This document shows positions 22,692 through 32,782 of a stretch of 64,000 nucleotides of DNA, in pieces. Below the pieces are notes generated by a model, which saw nothing but the letters and a program-made list of their open reading frames with translations, was not told the DNA's origin and did not search any database. Position 1 is the first letter of the stretch. Every line of letters starts with the position of its first letter. Source of the DNA: Diadophis punctatus similis (Eukaryota > Chordata > Lepidosauria > Squamata > Dipsadidae); the NCBI GenBank assembly GCA_023053685.1, contig JALIGW010000010.1:7664596-7728595 (forward strand), read 5' to 3'. A program made the position numbers and the translations under genes.

Positions 22692-24467
22692 TCAATGAGA
22701 ACCCTGAGCTTGTTTCTCTGCAACGAGACGGTTCCATCTGGGGATAATAGGAGACAATGACACCCGAAGTGTCTTGCTTATGTCCAGTTTATTCCTTTGT
22801 TTTGTTTTGGTTGCAGTCACTGCAGAAAACCCCGCTTCACAAAGATAGGAAGTCGGAAATGGCAATAGGGATTTAAGTGCTGTGGTGGCAATCTCAGGGT
22901 ATTCTGCCATGACTTTAATCCAGAACACCGGCAGAGTTGTATTCTCAAACATAGTTTTAAGGCCACCGTCATTTGCAATCTCCAGCAGTTGATCTTCTTC
23001 TTGTACAGACATGCTAGATTCACCTGGTTTGTTGACAAATGGGTCGCGGATCCATTCCTTACCAGTTCGTGGGTCTTTTGTGGTTGGGAAGTAGCGCTCG
23101 AACTCTTTTGAAAGCAAAGACAGGTGATCCTGCACCAACTGGGAGAATGAAGGCTCAGGCTCAGTCTCGCCTAAAATCCCCGCTAATGTCTGAAACATGT
23201 CCAAAATGCCTCTGTTCACGCGCCGTCCCCACAACTCCAGTTTGGCTTTAAATGCAGCTGCTTTGTCTGCCAACTTGAAAACAGTTGTCATTTTCCCCTG
23301 AAGGGACAGATTGAGTTCATTGAGCAGGCTGAATATGTCACACAGGTAAGCCAGTTTTGCCACCCATACTTTGTCACTGAAATGTGCTGCCAGCGGTGAA
23401 TTCTTTTCTGAGAGAAATCTTTGCAATGGCTCTCGTAATTCAAAAACTCTGTTTAGCGATTTACCTCTGGATAACCATCTTATTTCTGTGTATAAGAGAA
23501 GGCATTTGTGCTCTGCTTCCATCTCCTCACAAAGCTGCTCAAACAGGCGCGAGTTAAGGGCATGCGCTTTGATGTGGTTAATAACTTTAACAACATCAAG
23601 CAATACACTGTTCAATTCCGGCGACATTTTTCGGCTTGCCAGCATTTCCCTGTGAATGATACAATGCGTAGATTCACTCTCAGGTGCAACCTCCTTAATC
23701 CGAGCAGTTAAACCAGACAGTCGTCCGGTCATGGCAGCAGCTCCGTCTGTGCATATGCCGACACAAAACGACCATTTTAGTTTTCCTGATATATAACCAT
23801 CCAGTGACTTGAACAGTTCTGCTCCTGTGGTGTTGGTTGTCAAAGATAGTGCACATAACAAATCCTCATGCACATCCTCCTGATAAAGATATCGCACATA
23901 AACAAGTAGTATTGCCTTGTTGTCAATATCTGTAGATTCATCAACCTGGAGTGCGTACCATGGTGATATATTAATCCTCTGTAACAATTGTGTCTCAATG
24001 TCTTCGGCTATTTCCTCAATACGCCTAGTCACAGTGCTAGCCGACAAAGGCACATGTGCTATCTTTTTCACAGCAGCCTCTCCTAGAAGTTCACGACAAA
24101 TGTCTTTAGTGGAGGGCAAGATCAATTCTTCACCGATAGTGAATGGCTTTTTAGCCTTAGCAATACGGTTAGCCACCAAATATGATGCTCTCAGTGCATT
24201 CACATTTATTGACGTGGTGGCCCTCAGAAATGTCTTCTGTCCTTCATGTTCCCTTTTTTTTCTTTCAAAATACTCCAGGGGCTTGTCTTTTAGTCCAGGG
24301 TGTTTGGCGTTCAAGTGGCGAAGCAGTTTTGAAGGTTTCATTGCCTCATTAGAGAGGTGTTCGCCGCAAACTATGCAGAGTGGGGTTGGTGCGTGGGAAT
24401 CACCTGTCCCGATAAATCCATATTTCAAGTAGGACTCATGGTATTGTCTGTTAAAAGTTTTGTACAT
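22692..24467 (-). CDS. Intact BED-finger hAT transposase (ZBED5/FAM200-like)
   Basis: A 591-aa frame without stop or frameshift. The N-terminal BED-type zinc finger uses C31, C34, H51 and H56 and would bind the terminal repeats. The RNase H-like catalytic core follows, with WYALQVDESTDIDNK (first Asp), CVGICTDGAAAMTG (second Asp) and YTEIRWLSRG. A C-terminal hAT dimerisation block is seen near LPFPTSYLCEAGFSAVTATK. Length and order match Buster/Charlie-type transposases, the source of domesticated ZBED5, FAM200 and GTF2IRD2. It lies in a complete element with good terminal repeats, so it may be functional. Activity cannot be judged from sequence alone. Confidence 0.93.
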   Translation of the reverse strand: MYKTFNRQYHESYLKYGFIGTGDSHAPTPLCIVCGEHLSNEAMKPSKLLRHLNAKHPGLKDKPLEYFERKKREHEGQKTFLRATTSINVNALRASYLVANRIAKAKKPFTIGEELILPSTKDICRELLGEAAVKKIAHVPLSASTVTRRIEEIAEDIETQLLQRINISPWYALQVDESTDIDNKAILLVYVRYLYQEDVHEDLLCALSLTTNTTGAELFKSLDGYISGKLKWSFCVGICTDGAAAMTGRLSGLTARIKEVAPESESTHCIIHREMLASRKMSPELNSVLLDVVKVINHIKAHALNSRLFEQLCEEMEAEHKCLLLYTEIRWLSRGKSLNRVFELREPLQRFLSEKNSPLAAHFSDKVWVAKLAYLCDIFSLLNELNLSLQGKMTTVFKLADKAAAFKAKLELWGRRVNRGILDMFQTLAGILGETEPEPSFSQLVQDHLSLLSKEFERYFPTTKDPRTGKEWIRDPFVNKPGESSMSVQEEDQLLEIANDGGLKTMFENTTLPVFWIKVMAEYPEIATTALKSLLPFPTSYLCEAGFSAVTATKTKQRNKLDISKTLRVSLSPIIPRWNRLVAEKQAQGSH

Positions 24468-24580
24468 GTCTTCTGCGGGACTGTGTGGCTATGTGTTGGA
24501 GTCCCCTTTACCTGCTGCACCACAGACAGGCCCTCCTGTACACGTTACTTTCAATACTGATGAGCCGCGCACAGAAGACG

Positions 24581-24655
24581 CAGTAGCAGGGCGGCCCGGT
24601 TCCATTTGTTCTGCAGCCCGGTACCGGGCCGCGGCCCGGGGGTTGGGGACCACTG
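24581..24655. repeat. Internal copy of the hAT right end
   Basis: A 75-bp direct repeat of 25791-25865 (5 mismatches) ending GGTTGGGGACCACTG. It would close a standard 2.2 kb hAT (22451-24655). The next 8 bases, GGTTATGG, have TA at positions 4-5, as expected of a former insertion target in EDF1 intron 4. Confidence 0.9.
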
Positions 24656-25790
24656 GGTTATGGGACTCCACTCACCGATGGCCCTCTTGATCTTGCCCAG
24701 CACCTGGTTGTTGGGGATGGCCCTTCCGGACTCGTAGTCTGCGATGACCTGGGGCTTCTCGTTGATTTTCTGCAGGGGGGGAGAGAGCCAGGCAGCTGCA
24801 CGGAGCAGAAGGGACTGGGTGTGGGGGGCTTCACCCAGGCTCGGCCCTCCCGCCCCGCGGGCTGCTTACCGTGGCCAGGTCCTTCTGGGTCAGCCCGTTG
24901 TTCTGCCGGCCCTGCTGGATCACCTTGCCCACCTCCAGCGGGACCCGGTTGTGGTGCAGCTCCTCGGTCTCCCGGTCCAGCTTGGCCATGTTCTTGGTGA
25001 TCGAGTGCTGCTTGTTCTGCCCTGCGGCCCCTGCGGGGGAAGGAGCAGCGCCGGCGGCGGTTGGGGAAGGGGCCTTGCCTCGGAGGAGCTCCGGCCTGCC
25101 CGCCCCCCTCCCGGGAAGGAGCCGGAACGGCTTCATTAAAGAGGGCGCCTTCGGCCCGCTCGCCCGCCGGCGACACCTACACTTTTTGGAGGTCTCCACG
25201 TCTTCGCCTCTCCTCTGAGCCGACAGCACAGCCTGAAGAGCAACGGGAGCGTTACCGGCCCGTGGAAGGAGGCCCGCCCCGCTTCCTCCGCCGGCCGCCT
25301 TCGGGGAAGCTCCGGGCCAGCCGAGCCCCCCCCACCCCGAGGGGGCCTTACTTTCTTGGCCGGCAGGGGGCGCCCTGCGAGCGCGACGGCCGGGGCTGCT
25401 GCTCTCCAGCCCGGAACGAGGGAAGGGCGAGGCGCGGCCCCTCTGCGGATCACGTTCCGGGCCGGCAGCGACTCCGACGGGGGCTTTCCCGCCGAGCACG
25501 AGCCGCAAGCAGCCCGGCAGGCCGAGCCCGCCCGATCGGGGTAGAGAGGAAGGCCCGGGAGACCCCGCGAGCGGAGCCCATGCAAATAAGGGCTTGGTGG
25601 GCGTGCCTCCCGATAAATTGACGTGGGCTCTACGCAGGCACTCCTCCCACCGGGAGATGGGCGGGGATTGAAGAGGGTGCGCACGCGTGCTCCTGCCTAC
25701 CCTCACCTGCTTCGATTTGGCTTGAGCCCGGCCGTTTCATCCTCGCCTGCCCGTCTTTAGGGACGGAGGCGGAGGCTCAAGTCGCAGAAC
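24656..25790 (-). pseudogene. EDF1: Captured EDF1 segment (end of exon 1 through exon 4, with introns)
   Basis: EDF1 (multiprotein bridging factor 1) links transcription factors to TBP and binds stalled ribosomes. On the minus strand, exon 2 is 25181-25232 ([15 protein letters not shown]). Exon 3 is 24870-25030 ([40 protein letters not shown]). Exon 4 is 24676-24769 ([20 protein letters not shown]). All have AG acceptors, GT donors and matching phases, and no stops. The end of exon 1 (AQAKSKQ then GTGAGG) is at about 25707-25728, but its frame is broken upstream and no start codon remains. Exon 5 is missing. Retained introns show genomic DNA capture, not a processed copy. Confidence 0.92.
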
Positions 25791-26057
25791 CAGTAGCAGG
25801 GCGGCCCGGTACCATTTCTTCTGCGGACCGGTACCGGGCCGCGGACCGGGGGTTGGGGACCACTGCCCTATATATTCAAAATGAGCTGTAGATTATTCCT
25901 TTAAAGAAGTAATTAAAAAGACAGTATTCTTTGACAAAGAAAAACCAAAATAAAAAACCTGACTATTTACATAGTCAGAGACAATATTTTTCAAATTTCA
26001 AACTGCCAAATGTGGTTAATTACATTCACCATGTATTTTATCCATTAAATACTTTTA

Positions 26058-26850
26058 GAATAGAATAGAATTCTTTATTGGCCAAGTGTGATTGGACACT
26101 TAAGGAATTTGTCTTTGGTGCATATGCTCTCAGTGTACATAAAAGAAGAGATACATTTGTCAAGAATCATAAGGTACAACACTTAATGATTGTCATAGGT
26201 ACAGCAATCAGGAAACAATATTAATATAAATCGTAAGGATACAAGCAACAAGTTAGTCATACAGTCATAAGTGGGAGGAGATGGGTGATAGGAACGATGA
26301 GAAGACTAATAGTAATGCAGCCTTAGTGAATAGTTTGACAGTGGTGAGGGAATTATTTGTTTAGCAGAGTGATGGCGTTCGGGAAAAAACTGTTCTTGTG
26401 TCTAGTTGTCTTGGTGTGCAGTGCTCTATAGCGTCGTTTTGAGGGTAGGAGTTGAAACAATTTATGTCCAGGATGCAAGGGGTCTGTAAATATTTTCACG
26501 GCCCTCTTTTTGACTCGTGCAGGTCCTCAATGGAAGGCAGGTTGGCAGTAATTGTTTTTTCGGCAGTTCTGATTATCCTCTGAAGTCTGTGTCTGTCTTG
26601 TTGGGTTGCAGAACCGAACCAGACATTTATAGAGGTGCAGATGACAGACTCAATAATTCCTCTGTAGAACTGTATCAGCAGCTCCTTGGGCAGTTTGAGC
26701 TTCCTGAGTTGGCGCAGAAAGAACATTCTTTGTTATGCTTTTTTGATGACATTTTTGATGTTAGGTGAGCAATTTAGGTCTTGAGATATGATAGAACCTA
26801 GAAATTTGAAGGTCTCTACTGTTGATATTGTGTTGTCTAGTATTGTATTT
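26058..26850 (-). mobile_element. 5'-truncated Rex1-like LINE
   Basis: On the minus strand, the end of a RT ORF (26496-26726) carries FLRQLRKLKLPKELLIQFY and RGIIESVICTSINVWFG. Further 3', a frame at about 26340-26460 reads LLPSKRRYRALHTKTTR and NSFFPNAITLLN, a typical Rex1/Babar-type C-terminus. The element ends in an ATTCT-repeat tail at 26058-26075. It is truncated upstream near 26850 and inactive. Confidence 0.75.
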
Positions 26851-27173
26851 GTATTGTGAATCTATATACAGAAGGCACCAAACCAAAACTGCATTACAGT
26901 GAAATTGCATCTGACATATTGACAGGTGTTCTTGCAGGTATATCTGTGTTTGTATAGGAATCATTAAAAGTTTCATTTAGTTAATATTAAGTGCATATCT
27001 TGTCTTTCCTCAAAAGCTTAAAGTGATGCAAAAGAGGTTTGCCTACCATTTTATTTTCATAATCCAAACTATCTAATGGATTGGTAAGGATACTCGCTGC
27101 CCATTTAATTTTGCAATTCAGTAAATACTGGAACTTGGGTTTCTTAAATCATATTTCAGCACCTTCGCTAATA

Positions 27174-27978
27174 CCATTTCCCCGAAAATAAGACCTAGCC
27201 TGATTTTTAAGTGTGCGCCTAATATAAGCCCTACCCCAAAAATAAGCCCTAGTGAAGATCATCATCAGCCAGGGGGTTGGGCGTGGCCAGCATTGGAGGC
27301 AATGAGTGTCCGGCAGCAGCCACAGCCTGCGTAGTGCAGTTGAGTTGATTACCTGTCCAAGCAGCAGGTGGAGGCAGAGTTGGGGAGGAAGGCGATCCGG
27401 ATGCACTGCGTGGGCAACAGGAAAGCCGAGAGTCAGTGGGCCAGAGCAAGCGGCCAGCCGCGGGACGCTCGTTTTCATGCGGAGCAAATGGCAGCAGATG
27501 GAGGCAAAGGCGCAGGGGGGAAGGCAGGTGATCCTGATGCTCTGCGTGGGCCACAGGCAAGCCGAGAGATGCAAAGAGCTGCTGCTGGCCCACTATCTCT
27601 CGGCTTGTCTGTGGCCCATGCGGCGTGTCTGGATTGTGTGCCTCCCCCCCTCACCTCTGCCTCCGTCTGCTGCCAGTGTTGCCATGGGAAGATGAGCCTC
27701 CCACGGCCAGCCGTCTGCTGCTTGGATAGATAATCAACTCACCTCTGCTGCACAGGCTGCACAGCCCCAGAGTGCGCTGACCAAGGGCCTGGTGGTCTGC
27801 AGCTGCTGCCAGATGTCGGCCCCCGCACGCTCACTATCTTTTGTGTGTGTGCCGGGGGAGGATGGGGCACCCAGCGGGGCAGATCGCTCTGAAATCGTGT
27901 TTCCCCAAAAATAAGTCCTAGTGCTTATTTTGAACCCAAAAGAATATAAGACTGAGTCTTATTTTCAGGGAAACATGG
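27174..27978. mobile_element. TA-flanked Tc1/mariner-like MITE
   Basis: Ends CCATTTCCCCGAAAATAAGAC and GTCTTATTTTCAGGGAAACATGG are inverted repeats, each next to TA (27172-27173 and 27979-27980). The sub-terminal motif AATAAGCCCTA is repeated. The GC-rich interior (about 27260-27880) has internal inverted repeats and no transposase. Confidence 0.8.
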
Positions 27979-27980
27979 TA

Positions 27981-28510
27981 TATGACATGCCTACATCCTT
28001 CCTTCCCTCCTATGACAGTATTGCTCAAATACTTTCCTAAATTTTTAGAAGGTTTTCTAGAACTCAGTCAGCAGTAAACTTCCTTACCCTTTAATCCCAT
28101 TGCAGCATTTTTAAAAGAAGGTGCTAGCAGAGAATTGTCTTTCCATGACTACACTGTCAGTGACAGGAAGAGCAATATAAATCTTCCTTAAATAAACAAG
28201 GCAAGGCGATGTTCCTAAACGAGGGTTCCTTTTATATGTAGTTACTGAATAACTATTTAACCGAATAACAATTAGTCAAAATAAAGGAAGAAGACTAAAT
28301 TGGCAAAAAGAAAACAAAAATTATGAACTGCAGTTTCCTTAGATCTTTTACAAAGCCTACACTGGCAAGATTGAAAATCTTGGTATACAGTATATGTAAT
28401 TCCAGAAATATATTTTAATGTAAATAAATTAAAATATTTTTTTTCCAAAAGTCATAGTGGGTCTTATACATAGCAATCCAAAATAAAATGCAAGACGACT
28501 TTTATCTTAC
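27981..28510 (-). other. GK intron, no other feature
   Basis: AT-rich intron next to the donor of exon 28511-28631. Nothing else recognised. Confidence 0.45.
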
Positions 28511-28631
28511 CTACTGGAATACAAAGAATATCAGCTTGGAGTTGCATAAGGATCTTGTTGTTGGTCATTCCTCCATCAACTTGTAACTGACTAAGCGGTA
28601 TCCCACAGTCTTTATTCATTGCATCCAATAT
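28511..28631 (-). CDS. GK: Glycerol kinase exon with DGG motif
   Basis: A 121-nt exon with acceptor TTTTAG and donor GTAAGA. It encodes [20 protein letters not shown], then [14 protein letters not shown] and ILCIPV. The QVDGG motif belongs to the nucleotide-binding C-terminal lobe of FGGY kinases. The exon is in phase with both neighbours and almost identical to vertebrate GK. Confidence 0.96.
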
Positions 28632-28936
28632 CTAAAACAAACAATTTATATTAATTTTTCCAATAAAAACTGAAATATTTTATAAAGTACATAGCAAAAA
28701 ATTATTAGTTGAAACATTTGGCTTTCTGGCATTATAAAAAAATAAGTAAGAGCAAACAAAACAAAGTAGGAGAAAAATTTAGTTGAAAATTTTATTTTAG
28801 ATTTTGAACAAATTTATCATAAAGTGAAATTAGCTACAATTTAAACATATTTAGACATGGCTGCCTATAGAAATAAAAACTACAATAACATAAAAAAACT
28901 AACTCAAAAATCCTAATAATACAGTATAATCTATAC

Positions 28937-29021
28937 CTCTCGTGTTTGAAAGCAGACGGCTTCTAGTGCAGCAAAGGCAATATGGTTTTTATTTGTAAAC
29001 TGAGTAAGGCCACAGATAATT
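28937..29021 (-). CDS. GK: Glycerol kinase exon with FGGY signature 2
   Basis: An 85-nt exon with acceptor TTTTGTAG and donor GTATAG. It encodes [20 protein letters not shown] and AVCFQTRE, which includes the second FGGY-family signature. It is the most upstream GK exon present. The preceding intron is not closed inside the window and holds the transposon nest at 29148-62543. Confidence 0.95.
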
Positions 29022-29147
29022 CTACAAAAGAAGACAAACGATACTACAGTTAGGAATAAAAGTAGTATTAAAATAAAATATACTGTCTCACTGTGATCAT
29101 GCAAGTACCTGCCAGGAAGGGTATATTGGCAATATCTATAGCGGGTG

Positions 29148-29581
29148 TGTCGAAGATGACATATGTGTAGCCATTTTTTATTGCCTATTCTTTTCTTAGT
29201 TTTTAGGTTTGCTAGTAAAGGAATTTAGTATTACTTCAGGCTCACCACTCTCTAACTGTTGAAAGCGGGGTTATAGAGATAAAGGGGGAATGTTATGTCT
29301 AGGTGGCATTCTTTCCCGTGGGAACAGAGAAGATGCCTGCAGCTGGAGGAAGGTTGAATTTGGAGACACCGGAGTGATGGCCTGAGAATTGATTGGAGAT
29401 TGTGACTCAGGGGGGATGTTTCTGTCTTTTGCTTTTTATTGGGTGTAATTCCGGATCTGGCTCCAAGTCGGAATTACATCAAGTCCTTGCCAATTTGATA
29501 ATGTTCCTAATAAATAGACTCTAATGGAAAATGGATGCCTTGGATTTTATTTCATGGGACATGTTACTTGGAAGCTTGACA
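29148..29581 (+). mobile_element. 5' LTR of a Ty3/Gypsy element
   Basis: The 434-bp unit starts TGTCGAAGATGAC and ends GGAAGCTTGACA, so it has the TGTC...GACA inverted ends of an LTR. An AATAAA polyadenylation signal is near 29510. The matching gag leader follows directly. I found no second LTR in the window and no clear tRNA primer site. Confidence 0.7.
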
Positions 29582-29989
29582 TTGTTCTGACTCTAAAAGA
29601 AAAGTTTTTCCCTCGATTCCTCACCAAGGATTGCTATCCAGAGTCCTGAGCCCTGGCTGCTTACCCGATCTATCCAGTCGGGCAGAAGAGACTCAGGGAA
29701 GATGGAGAAGAAACAGAAGCCCGAGGAAGACGCCCGAGAATGTAAACTTTGTGGAGGACCCTGTGTGAGGCTGCTGATTCCCACGGAGACCCTGCAAGTA
29801 ACGGCTGTGGTAGAGGACATTGCACGCCAGGTGGACGTCCATCCCAAGACCAAGCCGAATGGGGACCCGGAGATAGGATCCAGCTGATGGAGAGGGACCT
29901 GCTGGGACAAGCAACACTTCCAGACCCGCTGACGAATCGCTCCCTCACCACTTCCCGAGAATCAAGAGCTACTATCCTGGAATTGAGGT

Positions 29990-30764
29990 TGTAAGGCCCT
30001 GCCTCTCCTCCTTTCCCAAGAAAGTGTAGACCAGTGGTTCCCAACCTGTGGTACGTGTACCACTAGTGGTACGCGAGGGCCTTCCAGGTGGTACGCGAAC
30101 ACTTTCGGGATCATGAACAATTTTTAGTTAGTTATTTTTTACTTCACAAAAATGTTTACTGCCTAACACAAGATAATCTGGCAACGATTTGCAACTGTTG
30201 CCACACGCCACCCACCTGGTCCCAGCGGCGCAGGGCCAAAAAAGGAACGGTACAATTATGGAAATAAAGTGATATCTGATCGAATTTAGTTTCTCTGGAA
30301 CCAGGTGGTACGCGGCGACTGTACGGGACCTCCAAGTGGTACTCGATCACAAAAAGGTTGGGAACCACTGGTGTAGACTCTTGAAACTTGGTATTTCAAA
30401 AGGAATCTTTTATTGAGAAAAAGTGATAGCAGAACAAAGGCATAGCAGATTCTAAATTCCCTCCGATACTATACAGTTAGGAATAGGTCTTTAGAATCCC
30501 TCCCTCCAGTCCGATGTGGATTTAGCCAATCCACAGGTGTGAAGATGTTATTGTAACACCCTTCCTGAGAAACAGATAAGGAGCTGTTCCCAGAGTCTTA
30601 TTCCGCTTCTAGCAAACTGAAGCAATCCACATGGCCCTCATTCCACAAAAGGTGAGAATACTCCAGGGTGCCTAGGCACCAGGATAGAGGTTATAAAATA
30701 CAGCTTATCCCCATGTTCCCCCCTCCCTCCATTTGAATGGCAGTATCACGTTAGGGATCTGACA
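29990..30764 (-). mobile_element. Solo LTR in the Gypsy leader
   Basis: The TGTAAGG...CTGACA unit is flanked by a 5-bp duplication GAGGT (29985-29989 and 30765-30769). On the minus strand it contains a TATA-like TTTTATAA near 30694 and an AATAAA near 30411, so it lies antisense to the Gypsy host. No internal domain is attached. A hAT (30032-30370) is inserted in it. The parent family, Gypsy or endogenous retrovirus, cannot be decided. Confidence 0.75.
30032..30370. mobile_element. Non-autonomous hAT transposon
   Basis: Inverted ends CAGTGGTTCCCAACC and GGTTGGGAACCACTG, with the perfect 8-bp duplication GTGTAGAC (30024-30031 and 30371-30378). Sub-terminal GTGGTACGCG blocks recur through it. 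Non-coding. Confidence 0.95.
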
Positions 30765-31075
30765 GAGGTCAACTGGAGCAATCGATCTAAGCGAGACCGG
30801 AGAATGACAGTATCAAACCGAGATGCGCAGCCAGACGTTCATGGGACTACCCGACCTGTGGTAGACCTCCAGTTGACGTCGTGGCGTTAACGACGCAAAG
30901 AGCGGGGCTCTGCGAAATCGCGCCGAATCCCTTCGTTGACTTTAAGCTGAAGGCGCCATCTACTGGTGAATGAAATAGACATTATACTCCTATAACCTTG
31001 GGAAAATACTGATAAGTCAGAGGAGAAAGTGGAAATAACACCGGGAGGACTGCTGTGCTATCTATTGCTCTATAC

Positions 31076-32191
31076 CAGTGGTTCCCAAACTTTTTCAGTC
31101 CACCGCCCCCTTGGTGCTACAAACTCATCCTCACCGCCCCCCCACCCCCTCAGGTGGGCATGGCTTAGTGGTCACGTGATCGGGTGGGCGTGGCCAACTT
31201 GTAAAGTGTGGTGAAACTCACTTAACAATGCTCTTGCTTAGTAACCAAAATGTTAGGCTCAATTGTGGTCATAAATCTTTCTTTCGTTATTTCTTTCTTC
31301 TCTACCTTCCCCCTTCTTTCATTCTTTTTCTTTCTGTCTTTCTTCCTACCATCTTTCTTTTTCTTTCTTTCTTTTCTTTCTTTGTCTGTCTTCCTTCCTT
31401 CCTACCATCTTTTCTTTCTTTCTGTCTGTCTGTCTTCCTACCTACCTACCATCTTTTTCTTTCTTTCTGTCTTCCTTCCTTCCTACCAACTTTCTTCCTT
31501 CCTCCCTCCCTCCCTCTTTCTTTCCTTTTTCTTTCCTTCTTCCCTTCCCTCCCTCCTTTCTTTTTGTCTGTCTGTCTGTCTTCTTTCCTTCCTTCCTTCC
31601 ATCTTTCTTTCTTTCTTTTTCTTTCTTTCCTTTTTCTTTCCTTCTTCCCTCCCTTTCTTTTTCTGTCTATCTTCCTTCCTTCCTACCATCTTTCTTTCTC
31701 TTTCTTTCTGTCTTCCAGGGTCTTGAATGCAGGGCAGCCCATTCTGAAAGAAAACATCTCGTGTTTTCTTTCAGAATGGGCTGCCCTGCACACAAGAGTG
31801 AGGAACGCGAGAGAGCTTCAAGTGCTAGGTAGGACACGCATCGCACGGTTGGACGCAGTTTGGGGTGACCAGTTGTGCGGGGCGGAGCGGAGCCTGGGCG
31901 GGGGCTGGGCAGGCATCATATCTAGCACTTATAACTCCGTCGCATTCCATGCTCTTGTGTGCAGAGCAGCCCATTCTGAAAGAAAACATCTCACATTTTC
32001 TTTCAGAATGGGCTGCCCTGCACACAAGAGCGAGGAATGTGAGGGAGCTTCAAGTGCAAAAGCATGGCAAACCACCTACCGCCCCCCTGGCCCCTCTCAC
32101 CGCCCCCCTGTCACCACCCTTGCCTCTCACCGCCCCCTAAGGGTTCCCACCGCCCCCTGGGAGGCGGTACCGCCCACTTTGGGAACCACTG
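31076..32191 (+). mobile_element. hAT transposon with a pyrimidine microsatellite
   Basis: Ends CAGTGGTTCCCAAACTTTTT and CTTTGGGAACCACTG, with the perfect duplication CTCTATAC (31068-31075 and 32192-32199). A TTTC/CTTC tract fills 31280-31716. Beyond it are paired inverted blocks (CAGCCCATTCTGAAAG and its complement, twice). The family is the same as the opposite-strand copy at 58763-61066. A 324-codon frame across the pyrimidine tract is low-complexity and not a gene. Confidence 0.92.
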
Positions 32192-32782
32192 CTCTATACT
32201 AATCTGCTCCAAGACTACTGGAGTTCTAATGGTGAAAACACGGAAGACATCTAATTAAAGTGACTTTCAAACATCAGGAGTTATGATTGAACTTATAGAG
32301 TGGACTTAAGGAGACATTTCAAAATCTTCCTGGATTACCTAAAAGGAGCTAAATTGACTAACTGTGGGACATAAAGAACTATATTACTGTATTGCCTGAG
32401 GAGCAATGTCTGGACTGAGTAAATAGTTTTCAGATCGACTTTCTGAGATCAAAGATAATTGAGACTGGGATGTGGGGACGTCGTGGCAAGAATGGCAAGC
32501 TTTAACGGAGCTCCGTGTTAAGTCGCCATATTATACCTGACAGGAGGTCCAATTGGACTCAATTGGATCCAAGCCACCTTGGAGAGGTGGTGGAGGTAGA
32601 GGGGGAAGTTTCGCCGATCACAGGGAACCTGCAAACTCACTGTTTGATCCGGGAAAACTCCTCATCCTGACGAGGGAAAAAGACGGCCATTAAACTGGCC
32701 GGACCGAGGCTGTGACAGCTCCGATGAAAGAGCAATAAAGGAGACGAGCGGAAAACAGCGGAAATCTGGGTGAGCTATTCTT

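Larger units (their letters stand above)
22451..25865 (-). mobile_element. hAT transposon with intact transposase and captured EDF1 gene segment
   Basis: The outer ends share a perfect 15-bp inverted repeat CAGTGGTCCCCAACC, and the 8-bp duplication CCCTATAT flanks the whole 3,415 bp (22443-22450 and 25866-25873). Inside are a 591-aa transposase (22692-24467), an internal copy of the right end (24581-24655) and 1,135 bp of the host gene EDF1 (24656-25790). The right end therefore occurs twice as a 75-bp direct repeat (24581-24655 and 25791-25865, 5 mismatches). The flanking duplication shows that the composite moved as one unit into a GK intron. Confidence 0.93.

Noticed and set aside
24831..25706. 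291-codon minus-strand frame
   Set aside because: It reads through EDF1 introns in CpG-rich DNA; only the short exon parts match a protein.
24676..25738. EDF1 exons as a resident host gene
   Set aside because: Exon 5 and most of exon 1 are missing, the segment is bounded by hAT ends with an outer target duplication, and it lies inside a GK intron.
31228..32202. 324-codon frame rich in Ser, Phe, Leu and Pro
   Set aside because: Produced by the TTTC/CTTC tract inside a hAT; no domain, and both strands give similar low-complexity frames.
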